64,000 nt of DNA from an uncultured Pelagibacteraceae bacterium (GTDB taxonomy: Bacteria > Pseudomonadota > Alphaproteobacteria > Pelagibacterales > Pelagibacteraceae), in contig CACMYJ010000004.1 of assembly GCA_902617895.1 (NCBI GenBank), positions 1 to 64,000 of the forward strand, read 5' to 3'. The stretch's first letter is position 1. The number at the start of each line of letters is the position of its first letter. This document shows positions 48,033 through 57,504 of this stretch, piece by piece. The notes under the pieces were generated by a model. That model did not search any database, had not been told where the DNA came from, and saw nothing but the letters and a program-made list of their open reading frames with translations. Made by a program: the position numbers and the translations under genes.

Positions 48033-49274
48033 GTGTCAGAAAAAATTTTAAAAGTTGGTATAATAGGAGCAGGAATCCAAGGAGTATGTAATGCTCTTTT
48101 TCTTCAAAAAAAAGGCTATCAAGTAATTTTGTTCGATAGAGATGAACCTGGAAATGCAGCCTCTTATGGTAATGCAGGTCATTTTTCTCCTTATGCATCA
48201 GTTCCTTTAAACAGGCCAGATATTGTAAGTGATGTTCCATCAATGCTTATGAGCTCAAGAGGACCTTTGGCACTTAAATGGAATTATGTTCCAAAAATGA
48301 TCTCTTGGTTTTCAAAATTTTTAATGAATTGTACTAATGATAAAATGATGCATACCGCAAAAAATATGCATCAAATTTTAGATCAATCATTACTGGCTTA
48401 TGATGAATTATTCGAAGAGATAGATCTAGAGGGTTTAGTTGAAAATAATGGAATTTTATATGTCTGGAATGAAAAAAATTTAAAAAGTAGAGAATTAGAA
48501 ATAAAAATTAGAGACGATCTAGGTGTTAAACAACAGGTGGTAAATAAAAAAGATATACATGATCTAGAGCCAAATTTAAAACCATTTTATCATGGAGGGG
48601 TTTTCTATGATTATGCAAGACATGCAAGAAATCCAAAAAAAATATTAATAAAGCTATTTGAAAATTTTATTAAAAAAGGTGGAAAGTTTTTAAAACTAAA
48701 TATTCAAGATTTGAATTTTGATGAGGAAAAACCTGTTTTAAGATCAGAAACCCAGAGATTTGTTTTTGATAAATTAGTTATTGCATGTGGTGCGTTTTCA
48801 AAAAAACTCACTGATAAACTTCATGAAAATATTCCACTGGATACCGAAAGAGGGTATCACGTTCATTTTAAAAATTTTGATCATTTAATTTCTAGACCAG
48901 TGGTTTATTCTAATAGAGGGTTTGGAATGTCACCAATGGATCAAGGGTTAAGAGTAGTTGGCACTGTGGAGTTTGGTGGTTTAGAAAATGCTTTATCAAA
49001 ATCCAGGATCAAAAACTTAATTTTAAATGCAAAGGATATGCTTGACGGTTTGCCTGAGCACAAAGATGAGTGGTTAGGATTTCGGCCTACACTGCCAGAT
49101 TTTTTACCAATAATTGGACCATCAAAAAATTATAAAAATGTATTTTACTCATTTGGTCATCATCATTTAGGATGGACTTTAGGTGCAATTTCTGGAAAAA
49201 TAGTGTCTGGTATGATTGCAAATGAAAAAACTAATATGGATTTAAAGCCTTACAGTTCAGTTAGATTTGCTTAA
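48033..49274 (+). CDS. FAD-dependent D-amino-acid dehydrogenase-like oxidoreductase
   Basis: A 413-residue DAO-family flavoprotein with the dinucleotide-binding N-terminus VGIIGAGIQGVCNALFLQKKGYQVILFD, then the NAASYGNAGHFSPYASVPL stretch seen in DadA-type dehydrogenases, and a C-terminal YSFGHHHLGWTLGAISGKIV. It would oxidise D-amino acids, or related amines, to 2-oxo acids. The start is GTG at 48033. It lies 14 bases before the indolepyruvate ferredoxin oxidoreductase gene, which uses 2-oxo acids, so the two may act in sequence. The precise substrate is not known. Confidence 0.88.
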   Translation: MSEKILKVGIIGAGIQGVCNALFLQKKGYQVILFDRDEPGNAASYGNAGHFSPYASVPLNRPDIVSDVPSMLMSSRGPLALKWNYVPKMISWFSKFLMNCTNDKMMHTAKNMHQILDQSLLAYDELFEEIDLEGLVENNGILYVWNEKNLKSRELEIKIRDDLGVKQQVVNKKDIHDLEPNLKPFYHGGVFYDYARHARNPKKILIKLFENFIKKGGKFLKLNIQDLNFDEEKPVLRSETQRFVFDKLVIACGAFSKKLTDKLHENIPLDTERGYHVHFKNFDHLISRPVVYSNRGFGMSPMDQGLRVVGTVEFGGLENALSKSRIKNLILNAKDMLDGLPEHKDEWLGFRPTLPDFLPIIGPSKNYKNVFYSFGHHHLGWTLGAISGKIVSGMIANEKTNMDLKPYSSVRFA

Positions 49275-49288
49275 AAAGGTTAAATAGT

Positions 49289-52200
49289 GTGGAAATTAAA
49301 CTTGAAGACAAATATAAATTAAGTAAAGGCACTAGATTTTTAACTGGTGCCCAAGCTCTTGTTCGAGTTCCAATTGTTCAAGCAAGAAGAGATAAACAAA
49401 AAAACTTAAATACTGCATGTTACATCTCTGGCTATAGAGGATCTCCTCTAGGTGGCTACGATCAGCAGATTTTAAAAAACAAAAAATATTTGAATGAAAA
49501 CAATATTTATTTTCAACCAGGAATAAATGAGGAACTCGCCGCAACTTCTTTATGGGGAACACAGCAAGTAAATCTTAGAAAACAAGATAAATACGATGGT
49601 GTTTTTGGCATATGGTATGGTAAAGGGCCAGGAGTAGATAGAGCAGGAGATGCATTAAAACATGTAAATCTGGCAGGTACCTCAAAGTTTGGAGGCGTCA
49701 TTGCTTTAATGGGAGATGACCATATATGTGAGTCCTCAACAACCTCTCATCAAAGTGAATTTGCAATGATTGATGCGATGATACCTTTTTTTAATCCAAG
49801 TGGAGTTCAAGAAATACTAGATTATGGAATAATAGGAATCGAATTATCAAGAAAAAGCGGATGTTGGGTAGGGATAAAGTGTGTTCATGATAACGTAAGC
49901 TCAGGAGCAACAGTTGATTTAGATGAAAATAGGTTAAATCTCTTAGATATTTCAAGTAAAAACTATCCATCTGAAGGTTTAAATATAAGACTTAAAGATA
50001 CCGCTCAAGAAAAAGAATATCGACTACACCATCATAAAATAAAATATGTAAAAGAATTTTGTAAAATAAATAATTTGAATAAAATTATTTTCGACTCAGA
50101 AAATCCAAAAGTTGGAATAATTAGCACTGGAAAATCTTTTTTAGATACAAAATTAGGGCTAGAAAAAATAGGAATAAATGACGATGTTGCAAACCAAATA
50201 GGAATTAAATTTCTTAAAATTGCTATGCCTTGGCCGTTGGAGGAAACAATAATTGAAAAATTTTCGGAAAATTTAGAAAAAATCATTGTTGTTGAAGAAA
50301 AAAGATCAATTATTGAAACACAAGTTAAAGAAATATTATTTAATAAAAATCTAAATATAAAAGTAGTTGGAAAAAATGATGAAAATAATAATGATTTATT
50401 TGTTTCTTCTGGAGCTTTAGACCCAGGAGAAATCGGTTTAAAAATATCTGAAATAATTAATTACCTTAACTTACCGGATGAAGTACATAATCTTTCAAAA
50501 AAGTTAAAGTCTTTGAAAGAAAAAACTAATTCAAATATCTCCTTAAAAAGAGTTCCACATTTCTGCTCTGGGTGCCCTCACAATACTTCAACTAGAATAC
50601 CGGAAGGTAGTCGAGCAATTACAGGTATCAGTTGTGCATACCTTGTGGAACATATGGAAAGAGATAATGAAGGCTTTTCACAAATGGGATCAGAGGGTGC
50701 AACTTGGGTTGGTGAGTCTGTTTTTAGCAATACTGACCATGTTTTTCAAAATATGGGAGATGGGACTTATATTCATTCAGGAATTCTATCTATAAGACAT
50801 GCAGTTGCAGCAAAAACTAAAATGACATTTAAGATTTTGTATAACGATGCTGTTGCGTTGACAGGAGGTCAAGCATTAGACGGATTACCAACAGTTGCGC
50901 AAATGTCTAAACAGCTTGAAGCAGAAGGTGTTGAAGAAATTGCAATAATCACAGATGAAATTGAAAAATATAGTGATAGAGGAGGTTTTGCAAAAAATTC
51001 AAAAGTTTATGACAGAAAAAATATTATAGATGTTCAAATTGAATTAAGCAAAATTAATGGAACAACTGTTATTATTTATGATCAAACCTGCGCGGCTGAG
51101 AAAAGAAGGAGAAGAAAAAAAGGCATTTTAGAAGAGCCTAAGAAAAAGATTTTTATTAATAAAGACCTATGCGAAGGTTGTGGAGATTGTGGAATACAAT
51201 CTAATTGTGTTTCTATTGCACCTATTGAAACTGAGTATGGAAGAAAAAGACAAATTGACCAATCTTCTTGTAACAAAGATTACACATGTGTAGATGGGTT
51301 TTGTCCTAGTTTTGTAAGTCTTGAGGGAGATATAAGACTTAAGAAAAATTATGACGATAATTTAATTAATAAAATAAATTCAAAGATAGAAGATCCAATA
51401 TTGCCTGAAATTACTAAGTCTTTTGGAATAATGATTGCCGGAATTGGTGGTACAGGAGTTGTTACAATTGGAGCTGTGTTAGCAACCGCTGCCCAAATAG
51501 ATGGAAAAGGATCAGGGGTTTTAGATATGACTGGGTTAGCTCAAAAAGGTGGAGCTGTTAAAAGTTTCTTAAGAATTTTTGAAAAACCAGAGGATGTAGG
51601 GGCAATAAGATTATCTTATGGTGATACAAACTTACTTCTGGGGTTTGATTTACTTGTATCAAATGATTTAGAAATAATAAAAACCTTAGATAAAAAAATT
51701 TCAAAATTAATAGTTAATACGGATGAAGTTATGCCTGGAGACTTTACTAGAGACAAAAATTTTTACTTACCTTTCGATGAAATGAGAGATAATTTAATTA
51801 ATATAGCAGGTCAAGAAAATATAAAATTTATATCTTCAAATAAAATTACATCCAAGATTTTAGGAAATTCAATATTATCTAATATGTTTAATGTTGGAGT
51901 TGCATATCAATCAGGCCTGATACCTATTTCAGCTTCATCGATTGAAAAAGCAATTGAATTAAATGGTGCAAGTGTAAAAGATAATATAAACGCATTTAGA
52001 TTTGGCAGACATTATGAAAATTTAAAAGATGAGGTTTTAGATATAATTAAAGATGAGCCTGAAATATTAGAAGGTTTTGAGTCAAAATATCAGAATCGAT
52101 TTAAATTTTTAGAAGATTACCAAAATATAAAATATGCTGAAAAATTTGAAGAACTTGTTAGTTACGCAAGAAAGATAGATAAAAATATAGGAAATGGAAG

Positions 52201-52708
52201 TCAATTCTCAACAGCAGTCTTAAAAAATTATTTCAAATTAATGGCATACAAAGATGAGTATGAGGTATCAAGATTAATGACAAATAAAAAATTCGTAGAT
52301 GATATAAATAAAAACTTTGAAGGTGACTTTAATTACAACTTTTATTTAGCTCCACCAATCTTCAGTAAAAAAAGCAAAGTAGATGGTAAATTACTAAAAA
52401 TAAAATTTGGTGGATGGTTATTTAATGTATTCAAATTACTTTCAAAATTTAAATTTTTAAGAGGTACAAAACTTGATCCATTTGGCTATCTAAATGAAAG
52501 AAAAAAAGAAAGAGAATTAATAAGAGATTACAAGCAAACAATTACTGACATAGGAACAAAAATAAATAAATCAAACTATGAAACGGCAGTTAAAATAGCA
52601 TCAGTACCTGATCAAATCAGAGGTTTTGGACATGTTAAGGAAAAGAATATAAAAGAAGCTATAAACTATAGAACAGATTTACTAAATTCTTTTCATGAAA
52701 ACGCTTAA
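49289..52708 (+). CDS. Indolepyruvate ferredoxin oxidoreductase, fused alpha-beta
   Basis: This 1139-residue protein decarboxylates aryl or branched 2-oxo acids to acyl-CoA, passing electrons to ferredoxin. It contains an N-terminal pyrimidine-type thiamine domain (ISGYRGSPLGGYDQQI), a diphosphate-binding domain (FCSGCPHNTS and MGDGTYIHSG), a ferredoxin-like segment with CEGCGDCGIQSNC and further cysteines (about 630-675), and a C-terminal gamma-type domain (IMIAGIGGTGVVTIGAVL). The start is GTG at 49289. The single-chain form is common in aerobic proteobacteria. It overlaps the EamA transporter gene by 14 bases. Confidence 0.92.
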   Translation: MEIKLEDKYKLSKGTRFLTGAQALVRVPIVQARRDKQKNLNTACYISGYRGSPLGGYDQQILKNKKYLNENNIYFQPGINEELAATSLWGTQQVNLRKQDKYDGVFGIWYGKGPGVDRAGDALKHVNLAGTSKFGGVIALMGDDHICESSTTSHQSEFAMIDAMIPFFNPSGVQEILDYGIIGIELSRKSGCWVGIKCVHDNVSSGATVDLDENRLNLLDISSKNYPSEGLNIRLKDTAQEKEYRLHHHKIKYVKEFCKINNLNKIIFDSENPKVGIISTGKSFLDTKLGLEKIGINDDVANQIGIKFLKIAMPWPLEETIIEKFSENLEKIIVVEEKRSIIETQVKEILFNKNLNIKVVGKNDENNNDLFVSSGALDPGEIGLKISEIINYLNLPDEVHNLSKKLKSLKEKTNSNISLKRVPHFCSGCPHNTSTRIPEGSRAITGISCAYLVEHMERDNEGFSQMGSEGATWVGESVFSNTDHVFQNMGDGTYIHSGILSIRHAVAAKTKMTFKILYNDAVALTGGQALDGLPTVAQMSKQLEAEGVEEIAIITDEIEKYSDRGGFAKNSKVYDRKNIIDVQIELSKINGTTVIIYDQTCAAEKRRRRKKGILEEPKKKIFINKDLCEGCGDCGIQSNCVSIAPIETEYGRKRQIDQSSCNKDYTCVDGFCPSFVSLEGDIRLKKNYDDNLINKINSKIEDPILPEITKSFGIMIAGIGGTGVVTIGAVLATAAQIDGKGSGVLDMTGLAQKGGAVKSFLRIFEKPEDVGAIRLSYGDTNLLLGFDLLVSNDLEIIKTLDKKISKLIVNTDEVMPGDFTRDKNFYLPFDEMRDNLINIAGQENIKFISSNKITSKILGNSILSNMFNVGVAYQSGLIPISASSIEKAIELNGASVKDNINAFRFGRHYENLKDEVLDIIKDEPEILEGFESKYQNRFKFLEDYQNIKYAEKFEELVSYARKIDKNIGNGSQFSTAVLKNYFKLMAYKDEYEVSRLMTNKKFVDDINKNFEGDFNYNFYLAPPIFSKKSKVDGKLLKIKFGGWLFNVFKLLSKFKFLRGTKLDPFGYLNERKKERELIRDYKQTITDIGTKINKSNYETAVKIASVPDQIRGFGHVKEKNIKEAINYRTDLLNSFHENA

Positions 52709-53600
52709 CCCTTTATATTTAGCCACTTTTTATTTGGTTTTAGCTTGTTTATTTTGGGCAGGCAACTTTATAGTAGGAAAAGCTGCAAGCATTATTGATA
52801 TTCCTCCAATATCATTAAATTTTTACAGATGGTTTTTGGCCTGGTTAGTTTTACTTCCATTCACTTATAAAGAATTATTAAATAACCAAAAAATTATAAT
52901 AGATAATTTTTTTTTATTTTCATTATTGGGAATTTTGGCTGTGACAGTTTTTAATTCAGCTCTTTTTTACTCACTTAGACATACACAAGTTATAACTGGA
53001 GTACTTATGATTTCAACAGTACCAGTTATGATTATATTATTTTCATTCTTACTTAAAATTGAGAAAACAAATTTATTTCAATTAATAGGAGTATTTCTAT
53101 CACTTACAGGCGTTTTGTTTATAATAACAAAAGCAAATTTAAACAATTTATTAAATTTATCATTTAACAAAGGAGATATTTTTGCATTAATTGCAATGTT
53201 CGCATGGTCTCTTTATTCAGCGCTTTTAAAAAAAAAGGAATTCAATCTATCTCCAATTTCTCTATTACAGGTCGTTATAACTTTTGGAGTAATTTTCCTA
53301 ATTCCTATGTATTTTATTGATTATAGTTTGGGCAGTGTAATCAAATTACAATCCTCTTTTTATTTAGTTTTATTCTATGTTGTTTTTTTCCCTGGTCTAA
53401 TCTCTTTTCTGTTTTGGATAAAAGGTGTAAAACTCATTGGTGCAAATAGATCTGGAGTTTTTCTTCATTTGATGCCAATTCTAGGTGCAATAATGGCCAT
53501 GATAATTTTTAATGAAAAAATTTTATTTTATCATTTCTTAGGTGCAATTTTCATAATTGCTGGTATTACAATCTCGAATAAAAAAACTCAAAATGCTTAA
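52695..53600 (+). CDS. EamA/DMT family transporter
   Basis: A 301-residue protein with ten predicted membrane helices in two EamA repeats, starting LVLACLFWAGNFIVGKAASIIDIPPISLNFYRW and with FALIAMFAWSLYSALLKKK at the second repeat. Relatives export amino acids or other small metabolites. Its place between keto-acid genes hints at amino-acid-related export, but the substrate is not determined. It overlaps the following dehydrogenase gene by 8 bases. Confidence 0.88.
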   Translation: MKTLNPLYLATFYLVLACLFWAGNFIVGKAASIIDIPPISLNFYRWFLAWLVLLPFTYKELLNNQKIIIDNFFLFSLLGILAVTVFNSALFYSLRHTQVITGVLMISTVPVMIILFSFLLKIEKTNLFQLIGVFLSLTGVLFIITKANLNNLLNLSFNKGDIFALIAMFAWSLYSALLKKKEFNLSPISLLQVVITFGVIFLIPMYFIDYSLGSVIKLQSSFYLVLFYVVFFPGLISFLFWIKGVKLIGANRSGVFLHLMPILGAIMAMIIFNEKILFYHFLGAIFIIAGITISNKKTQNA

Positions 53601-54543
53601 GGTAGCCATTTTAGACGACTATCAAAACGTTGCTCAAGAATTCATAGATTTGAAAAACCTTTCATCAAAGTTTGATATTGAGATTTTTAGCGAACCTTTT
53701 GAAAATGAAGATAATGCTATTGAAAAATTAAAAGAATTCGATGCCTTACTTATTATGAGAGAAAGAACTTTAATAAGTTCAAATCTCATTAAAAATTTAA
53801 AAAAACTAAAATATATTTCAACAAGTGGAATGAGAAATAAAGCAATAGATCTAGACGCAGCAAAAAAGGCAAAAATTATTGTTACTGGAACTGAAATCAA
53901 TTCTAATCCAACTTGTGAGTTAACATGGGCGTTAATTTTAGGGCTAGCTAGAAATATTAAGGTGGAAGTTGATAATATGTACCAAGGCTATTGGCAGACA
54001 ACAGTTGGAGTTGAATTAAAAGGTAAAATATTAGGACTTATTGGTTTAGGAAAAGTTGGATCTCAAGTTGCTAAAATAGGAAAAGCTTTTGGCATGCAAG
54101 TTATGGCATGGAGTGAAAATTTAAGTCTAGATAAGTGTAAGGAACTTGATGTTTTACCATCAAGTAAAGAGGATCTTATTCAAAACTCTGACTTTATATC
54201 TATTCATGTCCAAGGAGGAGAAAGATACAAGGATTGTATAAAGCTTGCTGAATTTGATAAAATGAAAAAATCTGCTTTTCTAATTAATACTTCAAGGGGT
54301 CCAATTGTAAACGAGGACGATTTAATTATAGCTCTATCAACTAACGTAATCGCTGGTGCTGGTATCGATGTTTATGATAAAGAACCTTTGCCTAGTGGTC
54401 ACAAATTAAGATTTGTCCCTAACGCACTTTTGCTTCCACATGTAGGCTATGTTACCGCTGAAAATTATTCTATTTTCTATACACAAATGATTGAAAATTT
54501 AGAGGCTTGTGTTGCTGGTAAGCCTATTCGAGAAATTAAGTAA
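53593..54543 (+). CDS. D-isomer-specific 2-hydroxyacid dehydrogenase
   Basis: The NAD-binding motif GLIGLGKVGSQVAKIGKAFGM, the NTSRGPIVNEDDL segment and the late catalytic His in LLPHVGYVT identify a 2-hydroxyacid dehydrogenase related to SerA and to glyoxylate reductases. The N-terminus MLKVAILDDYQNVAQ is typical, so the ATG at 53593 is preferred over the TTG at 53557; this gives 316 residues. It lacks the C-terminal ACT domain of full SerA. The substrate is unknown. Confidence 0.88.
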   Translation: MLKVAILDDYQNVAQEFIDLKNLSSKFDIEIFSEPFENEDNAIEKLKEFDALLIMRERTLISSNLIKNLKKLKYISTSGMRNKAIDLDAAKKAKIIVTGTEINSNPTCELTWALILGLARNIKVEVDNMYQGYWQTTVGVELKGKILGLIGLGKVGSQVAKIGKAFGMQVMAWSENLSLDKCKELDVLPSSKEDLIQNSDFISIHVQGGERYKDCIKLAEFDKMKKSAFLINTSRGPIVNEDDLIIALSTNVIAGAGIDVYDKEPLPSGHKLRFVPNALLLPHVGYVTAENYSIFYTQMIENLEACVAGKPIREIK

Positions 54544-54544
54544 A

Positions 54545-55450
54545 GTGGAATTCCCAGTTGTAAATCATCCTGATTATGAAGCTAAAATTGGAGATGATCA
54601 TAAGTTTCCAATTAAAAAATTCGGTGAATTGGCAAAATTTCTTAAAAAACAAAAAATCGTTAAAGAATTTCATGTTCCTAAAGAATGTTCTGTCGATACT
54701 TTAACTCAAGTTCATTCAATGGATTATGTTAATAAAATTAAAAATAAAACTTTAGAGACAGAAAAAGTTAAAAAAATTGGATTTCCATTAGTTGATAGTG
54801 TTGTTAGAAGATCTTTAGTTGCAACTGGAGGAACTGTGCTTGCTTCAAAACTCGCATTAAACTTCGGTATTGCTTGCAATACTGCCGGCGGCAGTCATCA
54901 TGCAAACTATGACGAAGGTGCAGGGTTTTGTGTTTTTAATGATGTGGCAGTTGCTGCAAAATATTTAACATCAAGAGGTTTAGCGCAAAAAATTTTAATT
55001 GTTGATTTAGATGTGCATCAAGGAAATGGAAGCTCAGATATTTTTAAAAATGATAGTAATGTTTTTACTTTCAGTATGCATTCAAAGGTTAATTATCCAC
55101 CTATAAAATCTACTAGTGATCTAGATGTTGAGCTAGAACAAAATATGGAGGATAACGAATATTTAGATATTCTTGAAGATAATTTAGAAAATTTAATTAA
55201 TTATGAGTTTGACTTTGTATTTTATATAGCTGGAGTTGATATTCACAAAAATGATAGATTAGGAAAACTACATATATCTGACCAAGGTATAGAAAAAAGA
55301 GATCAACTAGTCATTAGAAGTTTTTATCAAAAAAAAATACCAATTTGTGGTGTTTTGGGAGGTGGATATAATAAAGATTTTGATAAACTTATTGAATTAC
55401 ACTCAAGTTTACATAAAAATTGTAAAAAAATTCTTAATGAAAAAAATTAA
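54545..55450 (+). CDS. Histone-deacetylase-family deacetylase (acetoin/polyamine type)
   Basis: A zinc deacetylase of the HDAC superfamily, with the His pair in AGGSHHANYDEGAGFCVFNDVAVAAKYL and the metal ligands in LIVDLDVHQGNGSSDIF and the later AGVDIHKND. Bacterial members remove acetyl groups from polyamines or small metabolites. The GTG at 54545 (MEFPVVNHPDYEAKIGDDHKFP) gives the expected N-terminus. The ORF-track start at 54509 lies inside the previous gene. It ends 13 bases into msrB. Confidence 0.88.
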   Translation: MEFPVVNHPDYEAKIGDDHKFPIKKFGELAKFLKKQKIVKEFHVPKECSVDTLTQVHSMDYVNKIKNKTLETEKVKKIGFPLVDSVVRRSLVATGGTVLASKLALNFGIACNTAGGSHHANYDEGAGFCVFNDVAVAAKYLTSRGLAQKILIVDLDVHQGNGSSDIFKNDSNVFTFSMHSKVNYPPIKSTSDLDVELEQNMEDNEYLDILEDNLENLINYEFDFVFYIAGVDIHKNDRLGKLHISDQGIEKRDQLVIRSFYQKKIPICGVLGGGYNKDFDKLIELHSSLHKNCKKILNEKN

Positions 55451-55811
55451 TCCAAATTTATCTAATACACAGAACAAAATTTTATTTGAAGAGGGCACTG
55501 AGCCACCAGGATCAAGTGAATTAAATAATGAAAAAAGAGAAGGTTCCTATCACTGTGCTAACTGTGGAGTAAAATTATTTGAGTCTAATGCTAAATACGA
55601 AAGTGGATCAGGCTGGCCTTCATTTTACGAGTCTTTACCTGATGCGTTTGAAACTACAACTGATTATCATATTGGTTATGCTAGAACCGAGTATCATTGT
55701 AAGAACTGCGGAGGTCATCATGGCCATATATTTGATGATGGCCCACAACCTACAGGGAAGAGATATTGCAACAATGGAGTATGTCTAATTTTCAAGCAAA
55801 AAAATGTATAG
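55437..55811 (+). CDS. msrB: Peptide methionine-R-sulfoxide reductase
   Basis: MsrB reduces methionine-R-sulfoxide in proteins. It has two zinc CxxC pairs (CANC and CKNC), GSGWPSFYESL, and the catalytic cysteine in GKRYCNNGVCLIF. A second Cys lies five residues after the catalytic one, possibly a local resolving residue. The start is the ATG at 55437, overlapping the deacetylase gene by 14 bases; the ORF-track start at 55347 adds residues antisense to nothing useful and unlike the family. The protein has 124 residues. Confidence 0.92.
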   Translation: MKKINPNLSNTQNKILFEEGTEPPGSSELNNEKREGSYHCANCGVKLFESNAKYESGSGWPSFYESLPDAFETTTDYHIGYARTEYHCKNCGGHHGHIFDDGPQPTGKRYCNNGVCLIFKQKNV

Positions 55812-55857
55812 TTAAAAAAAACTTGTCCAAAATGGGTTTATTTTGTAAAAAGTTTTT

Positions 55858-56694
55858 ATGAAGAAGTTTTTAATTTTTTTGACGGTTATGCTATTTGCGA
55901 CTGGATTAAAAGCCGATGTTTCAGAAAATATTTCAGCGTATTTATCCAATCTTGTCCCAGGTGAGGGTGATACAGAAGTAAGTATTGATTTACGTGAGAA
56001 CTATAAACCTGATTACAGTATTCTTGCTGTTAGAGAAATTGAAAAAACAGATAATGGAAATTATTTTACTCAACTTTCATTATTCAATACTGAAAAAGAT
56101 AATGATGAAAGAATAGTTGCAAATTTAGGAATTGGTAAAAGAATTTTAAGCGAAGATAAAACATTGCTTACAGGATTTAATGCTTTTATTGATTATGACG
56201 ATAACGACAACGCAAGAACAAGTATAGGATTTGAAATGAGAAGTGCAGTCCTAGAATTAACATATAACAAATACATCAGACTAGATGATGGAGATAAAGA
56301 AAAAGTTTTAGATGGATATGATCTAAGACTAGACTCTCAAATACCATATATGCACTGGGCAAAAGTATTTGTTAATTCATATGAATGGGATGGAAGAGAT
56401 AGAGCCGATATTAAAGGTAGGCAGATTGGATCAGATCTTACATTATCTCCTAGTTTACAATTTGAGTTTTCTCATGATGACAAAGATTTATCAGGATTAG
56501 AAGATGAATGGTCAGCGCAGTTAACTTTTGTGCATCCTCCTAGAAAAGGACCATCATTACAAGACGGTTTGTTGAGTACCTCAGCCTTTAGTGAAAGTAG
56601 AGATATGTCTGACAGTCTACTTACAAAAGTTAAGAGAGATAACAAAATTTTTGTAGAATTTTCTGGAAAAACAACCATATCGAGGGCTGATTAA
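55858..56694 (+). CDS. Inverse-autotransporter-like outer-membrane beta-barrel, no passenger
   Basis: The 278-residue protein has a signal peptide (MKKFLIFLTVMLFATGLKA) and a region resembling the intimin/invasin inverse autotransporter beta-domain: ANLGIGKRILSEDKTLLTGFNAFIDYDD, then SIGFEMRSAVLELTYNKYIRL and DGYDLRLDSQIPYMHWAKVFVNSYEWDG. This barrel normally exports a C-terminal passenger of Ig-like repeats. Here almost nothing follows the barrel. The gene is followed after 2 bases by a secreted protein gene, which may supply the missing partner. The family call is from recalled patterns, not a search. Confidence 0.7.
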   Translation: MKKFLIFLTVMLFATGLKADVSENISAYLSNLVPGEGDTEVSIDLRENYKPDYSILAVREIEKTDNGNYFTQLSLFNTEKDNDERIVANLGIGKRILSEDKTLLTGFNAFIDYDDNDNARTSIGFEMRSAVLELTYNKYIRLDDGDKEKVLDGYDLRLDSQIPYMHWAKVFVNSYEWDGRDRADIKGRQIGSDLTLSPSLQFEFSHDDKDLSGLEDEWSAQLTFVHPPRKGPSLQDGLLSTSAFSESRDMSDSLLTKVKRDNKIFVEFSGKTTISRAD

Positions 56695-56696
56695 TA

Positions 56697-57455
56697 ATGT
56701 TTAAAATTTTTAAATATATAATAACTTTATCGTTGATAGGTTTTCATTACAGCTCTTTACAAGCAGCAAATTTTACTCCAAGCACATACATTGTAACGAT
56801 CCAACAAGTAGAAATGTGTACAGGTACAGATGGTTCAGGTTCATGCGAAAATGCAAAAATAGTTGGAAACGCAACAGAAGAAATGGATATTGCAAGTGTT
56901 GATATATTGGAAGTGGTGTCTGAATATGGTTCTACGGCTATTTTAGAAGTTGGAACTACTTATACACATATGAAAACAACCATGTTACGAACTATTCAAA
57001 TGACAGGCACTGCAGATGTTGGAGGCGTAACTTGTAATACAGCAGCAGTCACAGATGATAATTATGCAGGAACTGAAGCCGATCAAAAATATTCTCATAT
57101 TCCTGTAATAAATAATGGTCAAACTATGGCTCTCACTGAAGTTAGAATGCAAAATGAATCTGTAACAAAATGCTTAAACGACGATTGTACCACAACTGAA
57201 ACAGATAGTTCATGGATGAGTTATGGAGCAAAAGATCAAGGAGCTTTATATGCAATACATAATGCTATATCAGGAGACTCTATGATACTAATTCATGCAT
57301 TAACAAAACCTTGGACAGTAACATTAGATACGCCAACATTAGATATGGCTTTTGGTACAGAAAATGTAGGGCAGGTGTTTGCAATAGATACGGGCGGAAC
57401 GAAATATTGTAGATTTGATGCATTAGAGCCAACAGTGTCAATTACGATTGAATAA
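56697..57455 (+). CDS. Secreted cysteine-containing hypothetical protein paired with the barrel
   Basis: A 252-residue protein with a signal peptide ending SSLQAANF and a Thr/Ser/Gly-rich, beta-type mature part. There are six cysteines, in EMCTG, GSCEN, VTCNT, KCLNDDC and KYCRF, enough for three disulfides. Its low lysine content compared with cytoplasmic neighbours fits an exposed surface protein. It begins 2 bases after the inverse-autotransporter-like barrel. No family was recognised. It may be a surface-exposed or periplasmic partner of the barrel. Confidence 0.7.
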   Translation: MFKIFKYIITLSLIGFHYSSLQAANFTPSTYIVTIQQVEMCTGTDGSGSCENAKIVGNATEEMDIASVDILEVVSEYGSTAILEVGTTYTHMKTTMLRTIQMTGTADVGGVTCNTAAVTDDNYAGTEADQKYSHIPVINNGQTMALTEVRMQNESVTKCLNDDCTTTETDSSWMSYGAKDQGALYAIHNAISGDSMILIHALTKPWTVTLDTPTLDMAFGTENVGQVFAIDTGGTKYCRFDALEPTVSITIE

Positions 57456-57493
57456 AAAAATATTTTTTCTCTCATTTTTCTAGTTTAATATCT

Positions 57494-57499
57494 TATAAT
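57494..57499 (+). promoter_or_regulatory. Candidate -10 element giving a leaderless oxygenase mRNA
   Basis: A perfect TATAAT ends five bases before the ATG at 57505, which would make that ATG nearly the first transcribed base. The -35 region is only T-rich, so this is tentative. Confidence 0.35.
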
Positions 57500-57504
57500 T
57501 AGAT

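Noticed and set aside
49513-49701. Minus-strand ORFs inside the indolepyruvate oxidoreductase gene
   Set aside because: They are short shadows of a conserved gene with no upstream signals.
55347-55436. Upstream extension of the msrB ORF
   Set aside because: It lies inside the deacetylase gene in another frame and is not MsrB-like; the ATG at 55437 gives a normal protein.
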